A stretch of 64,000 nucleotides of DNA from Typha latifolia (taxonomy: Eukaryota; Streptophyta; Magnoliopsida; Poales; Typhaceae). Under the pieces are notes generated by a model. That model made no database searches, was not told where the DNA came from, and saw nothing but the letters and a program-made list of their open reading frames with translations. Made by a program: the position numbers and the translations under genes. The DNA lies in the NCBI GenBank assembly GCA_019914945.1, contig CM034105.1:12834001-12898000 (forward strand), in the 5' to 3' direction. Shown here piece by piece: positions 34,745-46,012 of the stretch (the stretch's first letter is position 1; every line of letters begins with the position of its first letter).

Positions 34745-35649
34745 CTGCCCCCACTAACTATGGACTTCCTCTCGAGGAGCTGCTAGAACTTGAGTCCATA
34801 CTATGTCCGGTGCCTCTTTCAAGTATATATGGTTGGTGCAGCCAGCTTCCTTTTATCATTAATCATAATGCTTGCGCTTCAGCACGCAAAGCATTGTGAG
34901 AGATCTTTAGGAAGGTAGCTTTTCCTAGGTAGATATTCAAGGGGAATTCTGAGAGAATAAGCTCGGCGCCACCTTCGCTGCTCCCTTTCCATGCAGCATC
35001 CGACCATCCCACAGTGTCACCAGGTTGAAGGTTGAATCTCAGGACAATATGAGCCAGGAGGATTGGGTGGGGATGTCTGAGACGTTGGGAACTGATGGGG
35101 CTTTGATGATGCAGTCTCTAACCAAAAAAGCATCAGCTATGGCAATAAGCTTCCGCGGGCAAGGTTTGTCCCCGTTAAAAATGAATTTATTTCTTGCCTT
35201 CCAGATAATCCAGAGGACGGTGAAGCAGTAAGTTATTTCTTTGTAATCCTTCAAAGCTGAAGTGGTAGAGACAAGCCAGCTACTAATCTTTGCGGTGGCT
35301 GGCCCTAATCTGCTAGCAAACCACACTGCTCTTGCAAAGGAACATTGAAGAACATGATCAATGGATTCCAGCTCATTGGAAAAAAAAATGGGCAGGAAGG
35401 ATCTATTTCAATCATTCTCTTATGGAGATCAGTTCTTACTAGTATTGCACCCACTGCACATTTCCAGATGAATAACTTGACACTCGGAGTGAGGGCTTTG
35501 TTTTTCCATATAAGATTCCATAGACTGGTGTCTTGAACCGACGAAGAGGAGCTCAACCAGTCTCCATTCGAGAGGGAGCAGTACGGTGACTTAGAGGTAA
35601 AGTTTCCCTTGGGTAGAGGCTTCCAAATGAAATGGTCTTGTCGGAGTAT
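34745..35649 (-). mobile_element. LINE tail: zf-RVT and RNase H-like remnants
   Basis: The minus strand encodes, in order, DHFIWKPLPKGNFTSKSPYC, WNLIWKNKALTPSVKLFIWK (the zf-RVT region), then after a frame shift YCFTVLWIIWKARNKFIFNG, and finally GWSDAAWKGSSEGGAELILS with AEA further on (RNase H-like). This is the usual 3' order of a plant LINE ORF2. Shifts and stops are present. It has the opposite strand to the 29-32 kb LINE, so it is a separate insertion. It is cut by copia LTR DNA at about 35650. Confidence 0.85.
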
Positions 35650-36003
35650 TGTGCAAATATCCAAATAGGTGAGAAAAGCTAAAGCAAAAATCCTTCCCAC
35701 TCAGAACAAATCTAAATAGAATAGCAATAATTTGGGGCAATCCAAATATTAGCAAAGCTAATATCAATATCAATATCAATATGAGAACTCCAAATACAAG
35801 ATGCTAGTTGTAGAAAACTTCAAATACCCAAGGTAATCATAAATATAAACACCAAATCAATGCAAACCATAAAAAGAAAAGAGGGAGAGACGATTTACGT
35901 GGTTCGGCAATATGCCTATATCCACGGGCGGAGCGGAGCAATCTTTAATCCACTATGCAAATCTTCAAATACAAAGAGATTACAACTCTAATCTCTCTCT
36001 AAA
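35650..36003 (-). mobile_element. Truncated copia LTR, second copy
   Basis: Clear similarity to 16731-17075: TTGTGC..AAAT, AATAGCAATAATTTG, GAGAGACGATTTACGTGGTTC, ATCCACGGGCGGAGC and CAAATACAAAGAGATTAC. It stops before the GTTCGAAY array and is followed within 40 bases by nuclease exon DNA. Confidence 0.85.
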
Positions 36004-36042
36004 TAATGTTTGAATACAAAGAGATTGCTCAGGTAATCATAA

Positions 36043-36560
36043 ATATTTCTTTTCTCGCTATCCTGTTGTGGAGAAGAGGATAGCACAAGCTGATATCAGA
36101 TTAGCCTTAATTCTAAACCGAATTTTCGAGGGGAATAAAGATGATGAAAAAGAGATACCACTACTTTTGAGGAGCACATTTACTTGATTTGTATTGAATA
36201 AATATTTGATAACATTTACTTAATTTGACATCGAATAAAATTTTGATATCCTTAATTATCAATTACTTTCCCTCCTAAGTGCAGTTATAAGCTATTAACT
36301 TTTGTAATTTTGATGGATGGCTTAATGCAGACAACATTCTCTAACGCAGCACTTACACTAGAGGCAACCAGATCTGAAGGAATATTTTGGACTTTGATGA
36401 TGAATAGCTTCTCTACTTAAATGGGTTTTAAAAGGCCTCCTTTAGGTCACATTATTTAGATCAAGTAATCAGATACTTGGTTTGCTATAAGAGGATCATC
36501 AATGTTTACAATAAAAGATTTGCTGTAAAAGACACTAAGTCATACTTCACAGAGATCCTC
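36043..36560 (+). pseudogene. Displaced copy of nuclease exon 8 plus 3' flank
   Basis: It matches 13606-14135 almost base for base: TTCTTTTCTCGCTATCCTG, the stretch encoding EKRIAQA..IRLALILNRIFEG, then the downstream flank. Differences include Gly to Asp (GGT to GAT), a codon change at LLRQ, and a lost segment that shortens the coding end. Exons 1-7 are absent, so no nuclease can be made. Copied intergenic flank shows that the source was DNA, not a spliced transcript. Confidence 0.95.
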
Positions 36561-37245
36561 AATGTGCCCCAGCAAATTACATCCAAGTAATCGATACTTG
36601 GTCATTCTTATGAAATGCCAATTCCAATATACCATCATACTTCACCTTAAACCAAGCTATTTATCCCGTTTCAAAGTCATTAAGAGCTAATCAAGACAAT
36701 CGAATTATTCTCAACGAAGGTTCAAGGAACAACCATGGAATTAGTGGTAAATCTCTGACATGAACTATATGAATATAAATGTAAAATTAGATATGAATTG
36801 TAAAGTAGCCACAGCATTTATACTCTTAGAAGGAAATAGTAATGCACCAGCTTAAGAGACAATAATAATAACCTTAAACAAGAGTACCGCTACATAAGAA
36901 CAGAATAACAAATTTAGAAAGCACCAACGATTTTAGTGAATTCAGAAGAAATTACTTTCGAAGAAAAAGAAAAAGAATCACAAAACTGTGCTTTAATCCT
37001 GATTGCAATGGACAACATGGAAAATTAGTCTTAGGAACCACATGACCTGGACCTTCAGGCCACTCTATCAATGACCTGAACTCTCGGACAATTAGTTTCA
37101 GCTGATATCATTATAAAGAAAGGGTAAAGCAAACAACTACTATTGATGTGGAATCTATTTCCTCTCTTTCTCTATTCCAGCTCTCTGTAGTCTCTGCACC
37201 ATTTTGTGGTAGGCAGTCAGACGAGGACCTTTATTGATAGTATTT
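36561..37245. other. Gap between nuclease relic and TMEM214-like gene
   Basis: No coding signal. The right part (about 36980-37245) is probably the 3' untranslated region of the TMEM214-like gene. Confidence 0.45.
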
Positions 37246-40200
37246 TTAGAAGGATTGAAGAGAGCCAAACATGGCATGGAGCTTCTTCAAGTCCCACGAC
37301 TCCATGTTAGGAGACACAACATAACCAACTGCAACAGCGAGCATGAGTACGCATAAACCACTCTTCACACAGCTGAAGCTTCTTGTTAACCTTCCTAAGA
37401 TAACCTTGCAGTACTTGTCTGCTTCCTTAATGCAAGCTACATTGTCCGAGTCCGTAGTCTCGGATAGGGCTTCTTCATTCTGCATGCCAAAAATGTTTAT
37501 TGATTATAAGAAAATTAAGTGTCCAATATAACATCCAATTTCAATCTCCTGCATGATGATGTTAATATAGCAGAATACTTCTAAAAGCAAGTACCCAAGC
37601 TTAGAATCTTAAATTTCATTTCATAAGAATACACATCTAGAGTTGAACAGCCAATGAGAATTGAAGCCCATGATGTAGTTGCTTACCTTCATCCTTAAGT
37701 TCTTAAGTGCCTCTCTTAGAGCTTCAGGAGTGAGTTTAGCTGAAAATTCCTTCCACTCACTAGACAGCTTCCGTAATACGAAGACACTAGCTTCCACATT
37801 TTCCAAATAAAGCTTGTCCTGCATAAACAAGCCAAAATGCATAATTGCATTTTAATGATCTCTTGGATACTAAAATGCGATTAAGAAAGTAATATAGACA
37901 GACTAGGACTGCTCACCCACTGCTTGTAGCATTCAGAATTTTGAGTCAAGCACCAGATAAATATATCGGCAGCTTCTTTCGTCAGTTCAGGATTGTCTGA
38001 CAAAGTACTACAAGGTTAACTGCCATTATATAATTACATATCTAGACATAACAGATTTAAAAAACAGCAATTTTAAATCTATGTACAGTTCATCAACATC
38101 ATACCCAAATGTACTTTTTGCATTGTTAGATAGAGAACATAAATTATAATCTAATATAATTCATCAAAATCCTAGCCAAACTTACTTTCTAGCATTGCTT
38201 TCACACAAACAGGCAAAAGCTGTTGTGATGCTTGCTTAGTGGTTTTGGTTGCAGGGGAACCTGCAAGAGCCAACTCCTTAAGAGTAGGGTATACTGCTTC
38301 AAACCTCTCTGTAGCCTGCACAAAATTTCGGGTTTTCAGTAGAACTGTGGCAACAGCTCTATTTGGATCGAAAAGATTGAAAATGGATTTAGGCCTAATG
38401 TGTCCCAAAAGAAAAGGTGAAAAGGAACACCTTGACTCGGGCTGTAGGAGGAGGAAATGTAACTCTCATCAACAAATCAAGTGAAGCAGGGGGTACTATG
38501 CGCTCCCCCTTTCTAACAGCACCATTCAATAAAATTGTTCGTGATTTTGGCCCTGACAAAATTCTGCATAAAATGCCAGAGGAGTTTAAAGTTAGATCAA
38601 AGCACATCCATACATAAGATATATCACTTGTTCACTCTGTTATGGGGCATACCTTTCAACCAACTGCAAAACCAAGTCCCTTTGCTGTGGGTTCCCACCT
38701 GATTTCCCACAGATTGTAGGGAATAGATAATGCGCCCATGAAAACATTCCAACAACCAGATCCCCTTGAGATGCCTACAGAAACGAATTTATAACCATGT
38801 TATAGACAGCAAAGTTATTACCTTCAGTCAGATATGCAAGAGGTGAAGAGAACAAATATTACCTGAGCAATGACCCAGACGATAACTGGAAGTCTTTCTT
38901 GTCCTTGATATTTAGTGTTGTCCTTTAGCTTTGGTAACAGGTTGATGAGTATGTCAGGCTTCCTCCTTAGTGTCATTGCTAGAACAACAAACATTGCAAC
39001 CTGTAGTTGGTAGTGTCATGTGCATGAAAGTGTAAGCCAATATTTAAACCATGATGCTAAAAGTTGATCTGCAACATATCTAAGTAGATATGCTCCAGGG
39101 TAGTTATCAGAACATTTTCATTAATAAAAGAAGTGAAGAAACTCAATGGCAAGAAGAAAATTTCAATTTCTCCATCCTGCTCAACAGATATGATATGTTT
39201 CAAGGTCACAGGGCTCAACCTTCAAGTGTGCTGACAAATATTGACTTTTAAGTTAAAACAGAATTTAATAATATGCAGCTTATGCTCAACATACCCAATT
39301 AATAAAGCACCCACTGTAAATACAAATTATTTCAGGAAGACTTCTAAAGAAATTTCTACTAACAAGATTATGCATTAAAAGCCCAAAGAGTCATCGCTAA
39401 GAAGCAGGGCAGACTCCGAATCCAACATATCAACAATACAATTGTTTTTGATAATATGAGATTAAAGTAACTCCATTACTTGATAGCTGAAGTATTAGCC
39501 TGCATCTAAGACTACCTACACCCAAGATGAAAATCAAAGAAGTTTCCACCAACAGCAGTTTAAGACTGCCAAATGCACATTCTAGTTTAATAACTACTGG
39601 AAGTGGCGCTTGATCAAACATTTTCCAAAACATGCCTCCTTTTCCTCTCTTTAATCCTTCTTTTCTTCTCTTTATGCAGCCCTTTCTTCTTCTCTGTTTT
39701 TCTATTTTCCTTTTCTGACTAGAATACTGATTTGCTTATGTTCATCATCAGAAGTGTTATACAAAACATAGAACACAAGTAACGCCATCCATCTTGAAGA
39801 CCTGTTTAGATCTGTCTCATCTTATGTAGATCCAGATGTAATACTAACCAAAAGAAGGGGAAAAATTACATCAGAATCTTACAAGCACCACTGCTTTCTC
39901 ATAAAGAGAATAACACTTGACTAGCATAAAAAAAAGATGCTAATAAAACTAACCCAGAATTTCAATAGAGAGAAAATAATTTCCAATCTGGTGATAAAAT
40001 ATATTAAATGAGGAATATGAAACATAAGACAAGGAAAAAAAAAGTGATCTAGGATATGGAGATCCATCTGTTACATAGTTCACATGATGAACTACTAACT
40101 CCTTAAAAGATACCAAACAGATGATAATAGAGACAAGAAATCTGATGACAGGCCAATCAGGATCCTTCACTTGTTCGGATACAATAACTTAAATCTGACT

Positions 40201-43200
40201 TCTCTTCAATAATCCAAATGAAGCTACTGACTATCTTGAAGCACATCCTACTTCCCGTTTAATCATAGGCCAAAATGCTACAAATTTGTGAAAAATACAA
40301 ATGAAACAACCTCCAATCTAAGTAAGAAGGATAGAAGATACCAGGAATTAACGTGATACAATAAGCAAGTAAAAAATAGTTGGAGATACATTGATGAGGT
40401 GTCCAGGATATTTATTGGAAAATATACACAATTAACTCATCATCAGTAGCTTCTCTTCATCCTAACTGATTAAGCATTCATCAATAAGAGGAAATTATCT
40501 TCTTAACATAAGCCAACCAGAATATCAACATCAAATGTGGATTAAAAAGCTCATTTCGTGACCAATATATTCTTTATTGTAGAAAACAATGCCGGGAGGT
40601 ACTAGCTAAAAGATGAAAGTTACCTGGGCCCTTGAGGGTGACTGTTGGACAGCCTTCTTCGAGCCCTTAGCAGCTGCTTGTTGACTTGATAGGTCAGCGA
40701 GGATACTATCCAGACACCACAAAATGAAATCACCCAAAGCATCTGGAGATTTCTGAGCTATCCAATCAATCGCAGTCTTATAAACAGATTCAGATATATG
40801 AGACAGTGGAACCTGCTCAAAAATCAATTAAGGAACCCAATTATACATCTACCAAAAACATTGACAATAATCTAATTATGTGATAAGATCAGAATGTAAC
40901 CATGACCAAGTCTCCCCTAGAGAGTTAACACAGTCAAATTGTTCATAATCAGAATCATTCATGAAGGCTAATATATAGTCTATTTGCTACTTAAAGTGGT
41001 CTCCATTTAGCTGTCATGATATTAACTGAGACGTTAAGATATTGCGAAAGTCAATAGAAGGAAAAAAAAAAGAACTTATGAAAATGATATAAAAAAAATG
41101 AATCCTTAAGGTAGTAATAAATGTGGTGAATGCTGTAAAGCCTGTACTAGCTCGTAAAATGCCTTTTCATAGGTGGAACAACCATTGGCACAGGTGGATC
41201 TACTTTTGGTACCATGCAAGGAGTTGGAGACTTGGAGTGAAGCTTCTACCTGATTCAGTTGATCTATAGGCTCTAAGGATTCTGCTCTAAGTAACCTCAT
41301 CAATAGCGGAGTCCAAAGTGTCAATTTGGGAAATAGGCTACTAAAATTTTGGAGGCATAGACAATACAAGGAACCATGCAAGGTTGGTTCTAGAAGGTTA
41401 GAAATCTGGAGTATGGCAAAGCTTACCACTACGGTGGTTATGCAATGAGCATAAAACTAATAGCTAATGACTTTCATCATGCTTTGAGAATGATGTGATA
41501 TCGTTGAAATGCTGCAATCACCTAAAATTAGAGTAGATGAAGAATGCCTAGGAGAATGCCCAATTGATGTCTAGGCAGATGCCTAGAGATCACGGCACAA
41601 CAAAAAATAGATAAAGAAAATACTACATGAGTATGAAATATTCAAATGTACAAGATAAAATACCCTTCTACTAAGAAAATAGTATGCCATTAGGTTATTA
41701 AGCCAAATCTCTGAAATGTTTCAAAATCTAAACTCATCCTATATACTAAAATATGAAACTTGATGTCAAGGTGGATGCCCAGGTGACTGTGCACCCAGAA
41801 TGTGCCTATGAACCTATCAAGAGGAAAACAATTAACAAGGAAAAATTAGTGGTCAAACTAACAAAAGCTATAGAAATTGATCTACTATGAGGAAGCATAT
41901 TTTTAGTAGATAAATATCGTTGCATGAATAAACCTACACGAAAGCAACAGTGTAGAAGAACAGAGGTGCTACGTAGCAAAAATGTGCATGTGATCTATCT
42001 AGTATGGATAAAATAGTGTTACTAATAGGCAACGCTATTATGTTCTCGCTGTTTGAAATCATGTCAGTAATAAGTGTATAACAAAGGCATTACAAGTTTA
42101 CAACAATACATAACAACCTAGACTATCAATGGATCGAAATGATGATAAACTTTTGGGGCCTCCTAATTCTTGACCAAAGCAAAGCATATGCTAAGAAAGA
42201 AAGTTTCAAGTGAAAATTCCAGCTACTTGATAATCCATGAAATTTGAAAGACAGTCAGGAAACATCAATTTTATATAGTATGTCTACCTGACAAAAGAAA
42301 GACATAAAAGATCACATGTAACAGGCTTGAAAATCAAATTATGCCAAATACTGCATACTGCAATAGTATTTGATGCCAACTATTCATGCATTTGTCCTGA
42401 GATTCAAATAAATATGATTCAGCAATAAATAGCAAGGCAATTAATGTGCCACCAATAGACAAACTGTGCACATAATTAGAAGTTTAAATCATTCCCTCTA
42501 ATAGATAAAAAAAAGCCTATTTTTATTCACCATTGAAATTGAATCAAGTGCAAATAAACATCTTTCTATGACCCAAATCTTGTCTCACAGGCATATTTTC
42601 AGCAAAAGATAAAGTTTGATCCTCTTCCCCAAAGCTTATCTTTTACAATAATAATCCCCATGCGTAACTTTTCATTTCTATAAAAGGACTAGACCAAATA
42701 GCCTCCTAGACATCCTCACTTCAAGAAAGCGCAAGATCAGGAACAGCGACAGAAATTACTAACAAATGTTTAAAAAAAACAGAATAAATTTGCTAAGAAA
42801 AATTCATGCAGAACAAACTCACATCAGCAATCTTTGAAACAGGGGACTCCTTGAACATCTTGGCCCACGGGAATTGCGCAGCACTCACGTTTGCAAAAGA
42901 TCTGCCAAAATAATCCGCAAATCGCATGAGCTGTATATCCTGCTGCGTATCATACGATCCCTGCAACCAAAGGAAGAGGAATTTACCCAAATAGAAGAAA
43001 ACCTTTTCTAAGATTCAGTTTTTGTCCCAAAATCCGGATCAGATAGTAAATTACCGAGATATCGACAAGATATGCTGCAAGATTCTCCGCATCGATAGCC
43101 GCGGCCGCCTCCGCGACCGTGATCTTGGGCTTCTTGGGCTTCTTCTGCTTCACCTTCTTGGGCGCCGCTCCCGCATTCTCTTGACCACCGTGGGGCACCT

Positions 43201-43522
43201 CCTCTTCGTCATAGTCGTCGTCTGACGTGGCCTGAGGCCGCGATCTAACGGCGATTCCAACCTCGGCCGCCGCTGCGGCGGCGGCAGCGGATTCTAAGGC
43301 TCGGCGGCGCTCGGCCGCCTTCTGCTCGACGGAGGCGAATACATTGGATCGATCCTGGAGGCCGTTTGTGCGGGGTCGGTCATCCCCAGGGACGGGAACG
43401 GCGGTCGCCGTTGGCTTGCGCTGGCGCTTGGCGTAGGAGACCTTTTGCCAGCCGTGGTTGTTATTGGAATCGACGGAGGAAGGCGAGGATTCGTCCATGG
43501 GGATGGATTGGAGGATATCCAT
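37246..43522 (-). CDS. TMEM214-like ER membrane protein
   Basis: Plant homologue of TMEM214, an ER-anchored protein linked in animals to ER stress-induced caspase activation; the plant role is unclear. Ten exons (transcription order): 43522-43055, 42960-42823, 40812-40624, 39000-38863, 38774-38653, 38563-38431, 38315-38186, 37996-37917, 37818-37687, 37479-37246. All are GT-AG and in phase, giving 587 aa. The N-terminus MDILQSIPMDESSPS leads to GWQKVSYAKRQRK, the family signature, then an Ala-rich run and a basic KKVKQKKPKKPK stretch (about 120-133). Later come helical segments such as SVYKTAIDWIAQKSPDALGD. Near the C-terminus a hydrophobic span GLCVLMLAVAVGYVV (551-565) is a likely membrane anchor. 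Introns 2 (2010 bp) and 3 (1623 bp) are large and hold no gene. The first ATG was chosen; a second Met at codon 9 is possible. Confidence 0.92.
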
Positions 43523-45228
43523 TGATGGGAAAAGATGGGATCTTGGCGACGGAGAAAAAGAGGTGAAGAGAGAGAGAGAGGAGAGAGAGAGAGCGAGCGA
43601 AGAAGAAACCGAGGCGTGATTTCTGTGCGCAGAGGAAAGGGGGCTTCTTATGCGGACGAGTGTCCTAATTTCCGTTAGGGCTTTTTTGCATTTCAGCCAT
43701 TAAAGATTTTTAAATAAAATATTAGGGGCACTATTTAAGCACTTCTGTCGCGTCGCACGTGCTTCTTGTAATTGGATCTGGATTATTCTTTGGATAAGAC
43801 CGGAATCCGATAAAGATGGATATGAATTTTAATACTATTTTTCTTTTTCTTTTACTCTTTCTTTTTTTTTTCTTTTGGATGATTTTTTTTAAATGAAGTT
43901 TTTTTAGATCTTCCACACAAAGGTATGTGTTCGGATTCCTGTGAGCGTTACGCAATTGTGGCCTCACCAGTGAATTTATTAGCCATCTATTCTACTCTTG
44001 TAGTTTTTTTACCTTGTGGGTTTTGGCTAATGCTAGGTTTAATTATATATTTCTATGATTCCAATGGATTCATGTTATTAATGATTTAAGTGGGTTTATT
44101 AAAAATATGCTTACAATGGTTATTACCATAGTGCTAGCATGTTTGGTTAGTCTTGATTGAGAATGTATCCTAAGCCCTTTTTTATTTAGGAATAATATTT
44201 TTTTATTCCACAATAATAGTTGAACATCATAATAATCTCATTCTAGAATATAAATATTATTTATCAAAATTACACTTATATCACACGCTAACTCAATTAT
44301 TAATTTACCCGTAATACCTATTCTATCAATCTACTTTATTTTAAATCAAAAGGCATTCGTAATAATTTTATCTTTTAATTCACTTTATATTACATTAAAA
44401 ATAATCAAAGATTACTACTTCTAGCCTCTCAATTCGGTGGGCCTTTTAATAAGGCTTCGTCGGAAGCCAACAAAATTACAAATTAACAGGTGAACTTGGA
44501 AGAAATTTTAATTTTGATTATTCTTAGGTTTAGGAGTTTCCCTCCTATTTATCTTCCCTCAATGACATTTTTTATAACCTGGAAGCTAAATTTACTTGAT
44601 CCAAGTTTTCTTTTTTTTCTTATAGAATTGAAGAGAAAAGAAAAGTTTTCTTAAATAAAGAGTAATTATTGTTCACAACCAACAATTAATAGTTGTCAGG
44701 CTTTGAGTAGTTGAGTGCTCCTAATCTCTCATAAAGGGTTATCCAGTGATAGATTATTCAAATGTATATAAGTTATTTAGAATTTAAATAATTTTATTTA
44801 TATTATAAATGAGTTTGCTGTATTATAAATAAGTGATAAATAAATATGAATTTAATCATGTTTAATAGTCTAAAGAATTATGACTCGGTGGAAACCCATA
44901 TTCATATTGGATTATTGGATCTGGTAAAAAAATTGCTGCCCATAAACACATTCCACTTAGATAAAAATTAGATTGGAGATTTGAAAAGGTTTAAACTGTT
45001 AGTTAAAATAAAGCCACAATGTAACCTTTATTATATTAATTTGAAATTGGATGGGATATTCTCCTTCTATTATTTTATTGTCATCCATTATTGAGAGTGT
45101 TATCCAGACATTAAAATAGATTATTATTATAAATAAGGGGGAAAGTAGGAATAAATTGGAAAATTAGGGTGGCCAATAGAAAAAATTAATAATATTCAGG
45201 GCGTTAACTACATTGTCAAATCCTTGTC
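43523..45228. other. Divergent promoter region, TMEM214-like / SYTF-like
   Basis: Both flanking genes point away from this interval. A GA-rich tract (43569-43595) lies in the likely leader of the TMEM214-like gene. The centre is AT-rich. No gene was found, and no TATA box stands out. Confidence 0.5.
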
Positions 45229-46012
45229 ATGCATTTTTCTAATCATCGCAATGACGCCGTTAGTGAATCCGTCAACCGGGCCGGCGTAATAGACCGAAGT
45301 CCAAAGTCAACTCCTGCCTCGCTGTTCTCATCTCCTCTCTCCATTCTCCAAACAAGAGAAAGCATTCAAAAAGCCGGCAATGGAGATGGAGACTTCCACT
45401 TCCTCTTTCCTCTCTCTCGCCCGAATCCCCCGGCGAATCCCAATTCTCAATTATCATCACTCGGAATCAAGAATATATTTGCATCTTTGCCCCTTGTTCG
45501 AGAGAAGTCGGAAGAGATCGCAATTGAGTTTTTTCTCTGAGAGGAAAGAAGACGCCTTGGGGGCGAGTTGGTTTTCACTGTTTCACCGTGTGGATTCCTT
45601 GTGCGTAGAAGGAATAGAAGGTAGAAAGAGGTAAAAAGAACGAGAATTTGGAACAAAGAGTACGGTTGGGGAATCGGAATTTTCTCCAAGGAGACATCTT
45701 GTGGCAAGTGTGTATTTTTTTTTTCTTTCGTTTCTTTTCATTCTATTGACTTGTTATTTCTTGTACAATAGAAGGAGATATAGAGAGGTCAAAACACGTC
45801 ATTCTAGAAGGGGTTTGGAGATTGGGAGATAGGAAATAAGAGAGATGGTGTTGGTTTTATTTGTTTTCCGTTGTTGACTAATTCTCCTCTGTAGACTGAG
45901 ACAAAAAGAGGTAAAAAAAGAGAATTTATATTAGATTCTTTTTTCTTTTTTTTCATTTGGACTAGTTCTGATCTCTTTAAATTTTAGGGGAGACAGAGTA
46001 GAAGAGAGAGGC
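45229..46012 (+). promoter_or_regulatory. 5' leader region of the SYTF-like gene with probable leader intron
   Basis: A CT-rich GC-richer stretch around 45300-45360 looks like a transcription start region. A good 3' splice site (AAATTTTAG, ending 45987) lies 25 bases before the start codon, with possible donors near 45708-45712, suggesting a leader intron. An 84-codon upstream ORF (45380-45634) with G at -3 and +4 would lie in the leader if transcription starts before 45380. Confidence 0.45.

Noticed and set aside
41106..41429. 107-codon minus-strand frame
   Set aside because: It lies inside intron 2 of the TMEM214-like gene and has no family resemblance or splice context.
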